From positions 12,214 through 76,213 of the forward strand of contig NZ_JBCLNF010000006.1 of assembly GCF_039062465.1 (NCBI RefSeq): 64,000 bases of DNA, given 5' to 3'. The stretch's first letter is position 1, and each line of letters opens with the position of its first letter. This document shows positions 59,167 through 64,000 of this stretch, piece after piece. Both the position numbers and the translations under genes were made by a program. This DNA comes from Parolsenella sp958406235. GTDB lineage: Bacteria; Actinomycetota; Coriobacteriia; Coriobacteriales; Atopobiaceae. The notes below the pieces were generated by a model that did not search any database, was not told where the DNA came from, and worked only from the letters and a program-made list of their open reading frames with translations.

Positions 59167-59528
59167 GGCTCCTCCAAGGCAGGCTCGGTCGAGCTCTTAA
59201 TGTTCGAGTTGGCTAACTTGCACGTCATTGTACGTCATCTCGCCGGGCCAGGGAGGGATTCGGCTTTTCACCGCCGCCGGCAATGTGCGGTGCCGTCAGA
59301 GCGCGGTGCCGCCTGCGCGCGTGAACCGCCAACGCACACTCACCATGCGCAACCTGCGGCCTCGGACGCACACGGGCGATCACTCGTCGCCGCTTGTCGC
59401 CACATACCGACCATCACGCCGATTCGTCGCCCGCAAATTGCATACCCCCCGTTTCAGCTATCTTTCAGCCTGTTAGGCTGGTAGCAGGCGGCCATCCGAG
59501 GCCGCACAACAAGAATGGGAGAATCGCA
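59167..59528. other. Divergent intergenic region, HMA gene to lipoprotein gene
   Basis: 362 bases with no gene seen. Contains likely promoters for both flanking genes and a small dyad CAGCCT-GTT-AGGCTG at 59466-59480 upstream of the lipoprotein. The middle is GC-rich low-complexity sequence. Confidence 0.6.
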
Positions 59529-60137
59529 ATGAAGCTACGTCCGCTCGCCCGCAAGGCTCTTACGCTCCTCGCCACTGCGGCCCTCGCCACCGTCTCCGTC
59601 GCAGGTCTTTCCGCCTGCGGAGAGTCTCAGGAAGATGCCATCAAGAGCATGATCAAGGAGCAGTTTGGCCAGCTCGAACAGGTCACTGACGCCAATATTG
59701 AGGAGGTCTTCGGTGACGATGAGATTGCCGAGCTCCAGAAGTACGGCATCGACGCGACCGAGCTCTACAACGCCTGCGTTAAGCGCTTCGACTATGAGAT
59801 TGAGGACATCTCCGTCTCCGACGATACCGCCACGGTGACGCTGTCCGTCACGAACCTCGACTTCGCCACCGTCGCCGCGAGCTGGACGGATGACATGACC
59901 GCCTATCTAACGTCCGACGAGGCGGTCAATGACTACACGAACCTCGGCGAGGACGGCATGGTCGCCAAGGTCATGGGCCAGTTCGTCGAGAGGCTCGCGG
60001 CTGACGACGCTCCCACCAAGACCGCCAGCGTCACGCTCGACCTCGAGAAGAACGGCAAGACCTGGGAGTTCGCGGACGAGGACCAGGTGGTCAGCGCGAT
60101 CTTCGCCGGCGCCGATCCCTCGACGCTCATGGAGTAG
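59529..60137 (+). CDS. Putative lipoprotein
   Basis: 202 residues. Signal peptide with twin-basic start MKLRPLARKALTLLATAALA and lipobox AGLSAC, so probably lipid-anchored. The mature part resembles small DUF5105/DUF4878-type extracytoplasmic domains: IKSMIKEQFGQLEQVTDANIEEVFG and a strand DISVSDDTATVTLSVTNLDF. Function unknown. ATG at 59529 follows GGGAGA. Convergent with folA across a strong terminator. Confidence 0.75.
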   Translation: MKLRPLARKALTLLATAALATVSVAGLSACGESQEDAIKSMIKEQFGQLEQVTDANIEEVFGDDEIAELQKYGIDATELYNACVKRFDYEIEDISVSDDTATVTLSVTNLDFATVAASWTDDMTAYLTSDEAVNDYTNLGEDGMVAKVMGQFVERLAADDAPTKTASVTLDLEKNGKTWEFADEDQVVSAIFAGADPSTLME

Positions 60138-60160
60138 GCTCCCGCAGCCACCGCATTTTG

Positions 60161-60190
60161 GGCGCGTCGCTTTCGGGCGGCGCGCCTTTT
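60161..60190. terminator. Terminator between lipoprotein and folA
   Basis: 10-bp stem GGCGCGTCGC/GCGGCGCGCC (one T-G wobble) with a TTTCGG loop and TTTT. It terminates the plus-strand lipoprotein gene and might also serve folA. Confidence 0.75.
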
Positions 60191-60242
60191 ACATGGCGGC
60201 GGCATCCCTCTTCGCGAGCCGCGGCTCGCACGCGCCTGGCGG

Positions 60243-60860
60243 CTACTCGTGCGTATAGGTAACGAATTCGAAGGGAATCCCCTCTGGCGTGACGAGGGGG
60301 TTCCCTTCGTCGTCTTGCGACGCGGAAGACGCGACGTGCCAGGTGGGGTCCTCGTCTAAGTTGGGGAAGAACGTGTCCGCCGGGCGCACGCAGTGGTTCT
60401 TCGTGATCTCCGCGCGCGTGCAGAGGGGGAGGAGCTCGCGGTAGATCATGCCGCCGCCGATGAGCCAGACCTCGGGATTGTCCGTGACCATGGCGAGGGC
60501 CTCGTCGATGCTATGGGCGACATCGACGCCTTCGCGCGCAAATTCGGGGTCGCGCGTGATGACGACGTTGCGGCGGCCCTTGAGCGGTTGTCCTCCCGGG
60601 AAGCTCTCGAGGGTCTTGCGGCCCATGAGGACGGTGTGACCCTTCGTGTGGCGCACGAAGTGGCGCATGTCTGCGCGGTTGTCCACGAGCATGCCGCCGC
60701 CGATGCCGATGCCCCAGTCATCGCAGACGGCGACGATCACGTTGAGGTTGGGCAGGGGAGCGGGAGCGCCTGCGTGCATGGTGCCGACGGCCTCATCCGG
60801 GTTGCCTGCGACGGCGTCCTCGGCAAGGCCCGCCACCTGCATGTTCTTCTCGGTATCCAT
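60243..60860 (-). CDS. folA: Dihydrofolate reductase
   Basis: NADPH-dependent reduction of dihydrofolate to tetrahydrofolate. 205 residues, with an extra ~37-residue N-terminal segment before the canonical NLNVIVAVCDDWGIGIGGGM. NADPH/folate blocks: GHTVLMGRKTLESFPGGQPLKGRRNVVITRD and EVWLIGGGMIYRELLPL; C-terminal ADTFFP. An internal Met (MHAG) gives a shorter alternative start. Begins three bases after the thyA stop, so the two are co-transcribed. Confidence 0.92.
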   Translation of the reverse strand: MDTEKNMQVAGLAEDAVAGNPDEAVGTMHAGAPAPLPNLNVIVAVCDDWGIGIGGGMLVDNRADMRHFVRHTKGHTVLMGRKTLESFPGGQPLKGRRNVVITRDPEFAREGVDVAHSIDEALAMVTDNPEVWLIGGGMIYRELLPLCTRAEITKNHCVRPADTFFPNLDEDPTWHVASSASQDDEGNPLVTPEGIPFEFVTYTHE

Positions 60861-60863
60861 GGG

Positions 60864-61712
60864 CTACACCGCGATGGGGATGTTCTTGACCTGCGGGCCG
60901 TGCTCGTATCCCTCGACGATGAGGTCCGCCGTCGTGAAGTCATAGAAGTTCGTGACCTCGGGGTTGAGCGAGACGCGCGGCGCGGGATACTGCGGCCTCG
61001 AGATGAGCTCGCGGATGATGTCGACGTGGCGGTCGTAGATGTGGGCGTCCGCGATGACATGGACGAGCTCGCCGGGAATCATGCCCACGGACTGCGCGAC
61101 CATCATGAGGAGGATCGCGTACTGGCAGACGTTCCAGTTGTTGGCGGCGAGGATGTCCTGACTGCGCTGGTTGAGCAGCATATTGAGGGTGAGGCGGTCG
61201 TCGCCGGGCGTTTGGGTGACGTTGTAGGTCACGCTGTAGGCGCACGGATAGAGGTGCATCTCGGAGAGGTCCGCGAAGACGTAGGTGTTCGTCATGATGC
61301 GGCGCGAGAAGGGCGTGTGCTCGAGGTCGTAGAGCACGCGGTCCATCTGGTCGAAGTCGCCCTCGGGGTAGTGGCTCTTCTGGCCAATCTGGTAGCCGTA
61401 GGCCTTACCGATGGAACCCGTCTCGTCTGCCCACTCGTCCCAGATATGGGAGTTGAGGTCGTTGATGTTGTTGGATTTGCGCTGGTAGATCCAGAGGACC
61501 TCGTCCATGGCGCTCTTGAGGGCGGTGCGGCGGAGGGTGAGGGCGGGGAACTCGCGGCGCAGGTCATAGCGGTTTACCACGCCAAACTGCTTGATGGTAT
61601 AGGCGGGGGTGCCGTCCTCCCAGCGCGGGCGGACCTTCTGGCCCTCGGTGGTGGTGCCGTTCTCGATGATGTCTTCGCACATGGCGCAGAAGAGCTTATC
61701 TGCCTGGCTCAT
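60864..61712 (-). CDS. thyA: Thymidylate synthase
   Basis: dUMP to dTMP using methylene-tetrahydrofolate; the dihydrofolate product is recycled by the adjacent FolA. 282 residues. Catalytic Cys in MHLYPCAYSVTYNV, phosphate-binding LLNQRSQDILAANNWNVCQYA, and HIYDRHVDIIRE. The PCAYSV block departs from the usual PCH; together with the length it suggests the ThyA variant common in anaerobes. Strong AGGAGA-type site. Confidence 0.93.
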   Translation of the reverse strand: MSQADKLFCAMCEDIIENGTTTEGQKVRPRWEDGTPAYTIKQFGVVNRYDLRREFPALTLRRTALKSAMDEVLWIYQRKSNNINDLNSHIWDEWADETGSIGKAYGYQIGQKSHYPEGDFDQMDRVLYDLEHTPFSRRIMTNTYVFADLSEMHLYPCAYSVTYNVTQTPGDDRLTLNMLLNQRSQDILAANNWNVCQYAILLMMVAQSVGMIPGELVHVIADAHIYDRHVDIIRELISRPQYPAPRVSLNPEVTNFYDFTTADLIVEGYEHGPQVKNIPIAV

Positions 61713-61744
61713 GGTTTCTCCTGATGGTTGAGTGCGGGACGTGC

Positions 61745-61828
61745 GGCGGGGTGTGGCGAGCGGGCGTTCCCGTGCGTTCCGCGCGTGGCGGGGTGTGGCG
61801 AGCGGGCGTTCCCGTGCGTTCCGTGTGC
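61745..61828. repeat. 42-bp tandem repeat upstream of thyA
   Basis: Two nearly identical 42-base units start at 61745 and 61787; the second diverges only in its last ~6 bases. They lie 33 bases upstream of the thyA start, between it and the preceding gene's stop. Confidence 0.75.
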
Positions 61829-61850
61829 GGCGCGCGGCCTGGGTGCTCCG

Positions 61851-62777
61851 CTACTTGTACGAGGCCGAATCGGTGAGGGCCGTCGTGAGGCGAATGGCGA
61901 TGTCGACGATGTTAGACGCTTCCTCATCCAGCTCGGCGAGCTCGTCTGTGGTGTGGCCGTCGGGCGACCTGAGGATGTCGACCAGCTTGGCGATCGCGCT
62001 CCAGCGCTCGACGCAGTCCTCCTTGGCGTCCCCGAGGGCGTCGATGACCGAATCTGCCTTGACGCCGCTCACGCGGTTCGTGTCGGGCACCTCGATCGCC
62101 TGAATCGAGGCCTGGGCATCGGCGACCACCTGTGCGGCGGCGTCGAGCTCCTCGGTACGGGTGGCGGCGTCCGTGGCGCCCATCGCGGCGCGAAGGTGCA
62201 TGGAGAGGAGGTTGGTGCTGTCGCCGTCCGCCTTGGCGAGAGCGGATACGAACTCGCTGACGGCCTGCTGCGAGCCGTCGTAATCACTCGCGTAGACGTA
62301 GGAGTTGACGGACTCGTCCGCGCAGCCGATGCGGGTCTCGAAGATGTTGTCAGCCGTGAGGTCGGCGCCGGTGCTGTGAGTGTCGTCGTCGAAGTAGTGG
62401 TCGAGGTCGTCGAAGTCCCACTCCTCGTCCGGGTACTTCTCCGCGACGATGTCTGCCACCTCGGAGAGGACCTCGCCAAACGTGTTCGCGAGGACGAGGG
62501 AGGCGGTGACGATGAGCGCCAGGCCGATGGCGAGGATGATGTAGACGCCGGGACCGGAGTGGTTGTCCGGGGAGGTCGTGGCACTCGCGCTCTCGATGAC
62601 GGGGACCTGCGGAGTGGGCGCCGGCTGCGGCTGGGGCTGCGGTTGCGCGGCAGGCGCCGGCTGCGGCTGGGGCGTGGGCTGCGGTTGTGCGGCAGGCTGC
62701 GGCTGCGGCGTCGGCGCGGGCTGGCCGGGCACGCCGTTGCCACCCTGCGGGGTCTGGGGCTGGTAGCCTTCGCTCAT
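61851..62777 (-). CDS. Hypothetical membrane protein with Pro/Gln-rich N-terminus
   Basis: 308 residues, not recognised. Residues 1-60 are a Gln/Pro/Ala-rich repeat (PQPQPAAQPQPTPQPQP), presumably cytoplasmic. One membrane segment follows (about 76-97, VYIILAIGLALIVTASLVLA), then an acidic external region with helical segments (for example DAAAQVVADAQASIQAIEV). Resembles stress or envelope-associated proteins with a disordered N-tail; no enzyme motif. Encoded between panD and thyA on the same strand. Confidence 0.6.
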   Translation of the reverse strand: MSEGYQPQTPQGGNGVPGQPAPTPQPQPAAQPQPTPQPQPAPAAQPQPQPQPAPTPQVPVIESASATTSPDNHSGPGVYIILAIGLALIVTASLVLANTFGEVLSEVADIVAEKYPDEEWDFDDLDHYFDDDTHSTGADLTADNIFETRIGCADESVNSYVYASDYDGSQQAVSEFVSALAKADGDSTNLLSMHLRAAMGATDAATRTEELDAAAQVVADAQASIQAIEVPDTNRVSGVKADSVIDALGDAKEDCVERWSAIAKLVDILRSPDGHTTDELAELDEEASNIVDIAIRLTTALTDSASYK

Positions 62778-62891
62778 GTCTGGTCCTCTTCGCGGCTGTT
62801 GGATGGTCGTCGTGCGCGTAGCCCTGCGCGCGGTGCGAGGCCTCGCGCGTTTGCCGTGCGGGCGCTCACCTGCGGGCAGTTACGTGCTTGC

Positions 62892-63284
62892 CTAGGCCAT
62901 GTCCTCGAGACGGCCGTGGCGCTCGTAGCGGGTGATGCGGGCGGGCGCGTTGTTCTCGTCGACGAAGACGACGTGCGGTGCGTGCTCGGAGGCCTCCTCC
63001 GGGGTCATCTGGCAGTAGCACATGATGATGACCTTGTCGCCGACGTTCACGAGGTGGGCGGCGGCACCGTTCAGGCAGATGACGCCGCTGCCTGCCTCGC
63101 CGGCGATGGCGTAGGTCTCGAGGCGGCTGCCGTTGTCGACATCCGCGACCTGGACCTTCTCGTACTCGCGGATGCCGGAGGCGTCCAGGAGGTCCTGGTC
63201 GATGGTGATGGAACCGACGTAGTCGAGCTCGGCCTGGGTGACCGTGGCGCGGTGAATTTTGCCCTTGAGCATGTTGAGCTGCAT
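62892..63284 (-). CDS. panD: Aspartate 1-decarboxylase
   Basis: Pyruvoyl enzyme making beta-alanine for pantothenate. 130 residues. The self-cleavage site is DYVGSITID (Gly-Ser), and the N-terminus MLKGKIHRATVTQAELDYVGSI is canonical, as are NGAAAHLVNVGDKVIIMCY and HVVFVDENN. No panB or panC is nearby, so panD stands alone. GAGAGCGAG lies upstream of the ATG. Confidence 0.94.
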   Translation of the reverse strand: MQLNMLKGKIHRATVTQAELDYVGSITIDQDLLDASGIREYEKVQVADVDNGSRLETYAIAGEAGSGVICLNGAAAHLVNVGDKVIIMCYCQMTPEEASEHAPHVVFVDENNAPARITRYERHGRLEDMA

Positions 63285-63493
63285 TGTTCTCGCTCTCTTT
63301 AGCGCTTTGCGCGCGATGTCGCGCGTCTAACGGATATACGGTACACCTCAGGGGAGCGAAGCGCGAGATGCTGCGCCCGAAGCCCATCGGAATTGCGCGA
63401 CGCGCGCGTGCCCGCGGCATTCGCGACATCCGTGACAGGTGCGATGCGCACGGTGCCCGCGGCGAAAAAAAGAGCCCCGTCGGCGTGTGAACT

Positions 63494-63532
63494 GCCTCCC
63501 ATTTCTTGGACACAAGAAATGGGAGGCTTTTT
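63494..63532 (+). promoter_or_regulatory. IS end hairpin that encloses the transposase ribosome site
   Basis: Perfect 14-bp inverted repeat (63494-63507 with 63514-63527) with a GGACAC loop and a TTTTT tail. The 3' arm contains GGGAGG, the ribosome site for the ATG at 63533. The hairpin would hide it in mRNA reading in from outside and may also terminate such mRNA. Confidence 0.6.
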
Positions 63533-64000
63533 ATGGCTGGAAACGTTCTGTACGACGTCGGGGTGAGGCTGCGAGCGGCGGAGCTGCACGACGAGGGGCA
63601 CGGACGCGCGTCGATCGCGACCCTTCTCGGGGTGCCGGAGGAAACCGTGAGAAAATGGCTGTGCACCTACAGATCCGCGGGCATCGAGGTTCTGGCCATG
63701 ATGGGAAAGAGGCACACCGCCTATTCGTTCGAGACGAAGCTGGCCGCCGTCAGGGCGGTCGTTGACGAGGGCATGACAAAGCCCGAGGCCATGGCGAAGT
63801 TCGGGATAGCCTCGCCAAGCCCCCTCAGGAAGTGGCTGAAGGCGTACCGGGAGGGAGGCCCGGGGGCGCTCAGGCCAAAGCCCAGGGGGAGGCCGCGGGG
63901 GTCCGCCTCCCCGTCCGGGGAGGCGACGCGCGAGCAAGAGCTCGAGCGCAGGATCGAGAAGCTCGAGGCGGAGAACGCCTACCTAAAAAAATCGATCGCC
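63533..64000 (+). CDS. IS3-family transposase OrfA-like protein, 3' end outside window
   Basis: 156 codons open to the window end. Two helix-turn-helix segments (GRASIATLLGVPEETVRKWLCTY and KPEAMAKFGIASPSPLRKWLKAY) are followed by a basic linker and a leucine-zipper-like start (EQELERRIEKLEAENAYLKK), the layout of IS3/IS150 OrfA. In this family OrfB is reached by -1 frameshift at an A-rich site; CTAAAAAAAT near 63980-63990 may be that site, but the downstream sequence is missing. Confidence 0.82.
   Translation, partial: MAGNVLYDVGVRLRAAELHDEGHGRASIATLLGVPEETVRKWLCTYRSAGIEVLAMMGKRHTAYSFETKLAAVRAVVDEGMTKPEAMAKFGIASPSPLRKWLKAYREGGPGALRPKPRGRPRGSASPSGEATREQELERRIEKLEAENAYLKKSIA

Larger units (their letters stand above)
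63488..64000 (+). mobile_element. Left end of an IS3-type insertion sequence (truncated by window)
   Basis: The element probably starts at the TGAACTGCCTCCC terminus near 63488, just before a perfect 14-bp hairpin and a transposase gene that runs off the window. The right end, OrfB and target duplication are not visible. Confidence 0.65.

Noticed and set aside
1..64000. tRNA and rRNA genes
   Set aside because: I scanned the gaps for T-loop (GGTTCGA) and cloverleaf patterns and saw none; a covariance-model search would be decisive.

Overview
This window is GC-rich (roughly two thirds G+C), densely packed bacterial chromosome. Gene content and order fit the Actinobacteria class Coriobacteriia, probably an Olsenella-like member of the Atopobiaceae. 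The evidence is a Gram-positive division and cell-wall cluster with a SepF gene, many GTG/TTG starts and 1-4 bp stop/start overlaps, LTA-synthase-like proteins, a mannose-family PTS with DUF956, and a YgeX/YgeY/YgeW cluster typical of anaerobic gut bacteria. The taxonomic call is an inference from content; no marker was compared.

Layout. (1) Bases 1-12679: murF (5' end outside the window), mraY, murD, ftsW, murG, murC, murB, ftsQ, ftsZ and pgeF. (2) 12643-17147: a phosphate uptake operon (pstS, a single-gene PstC-PstA fusion, pstB, phoU) lies inside the division cluster. The normal order then resumes with yggS, sepF, proC and yggT (17137-19914). (3) 19922-26768: orphan vsr, a metallophosphoesterase, an SGNH hydrolase, a protein resembling part of a circularly permuted ATP-grasp enzyme, an HD-domain dNTPase and rarA. 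(4) 26849-30079: a DUF948-like membrane protein, a degenerate RsbW-like protein, a SigB/SigF-type sigma factor and an AI-2E-type transporter. (5) 30269-36392: alaS, ruvX, mltG, a YqeG phosphatase, a prepilin peptidase and shikimate kinase. (6) 36389-38921: a dehydroquinate-synthase-like protein that seems to lack its metal ligands, and a Xaa-Pro peptidase. (7) 39269-42494: a mannose-family PTS operon with DUF956, behind an AT-rich leader. (8) 42570-44397: efp, asp23, nusB, xseB. (9) 44818-53241: dpaL(ygeX), ygeY, ygeW, arcC, a ModE-HTH/MocA fusion, a hydantoinase and ridA, interspersed with palindromic repeats. (10) 53865-60137: cspA, two tandem LTA-synthase-like proteins (minus strand), a metal-binding membrane protein and a lipoprotein. 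(11) 60243-63284, minus strand: panD, a Pro/Gln-rich membrane protein, thyA and folA. (12) 63488-64000: the left end of an IS3-type insertion sequence.

The most interesting system is the compact catabolic cluster at 44.8-53.2 kb. It combines 2,3-diaminopropionate ammonia-lyase, an M20 hydrolase, a carbamoyltransferase homologue, an ATP-yielding carbamate kinase, a hydantoinase and a RidA able to clear the enamine that DpaL would release. A fused molybdate-type regulator/molybdopterin nucleotidyltransferase ties it to molybdenum enzymes. Related clusters have been linked to anaerobic purine/urate breakdown, but the usual ygfK, ssnA and xdh partners are missing here. Its leader carries a paired pseudopalindrome that looks like an undescribed operator. 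Other unusual items are PstS with Arg where the lipobox Cys should be, the pseudo-dehydroquinate synthase, a W-for-N substitution in the anti-sigma-like protein, a 28-bp dyad at the ftsZ promoter, a shared GTATGCG element just downstream of several -10 boxes, and two families of dispersed palindromes including a chimeric copy.
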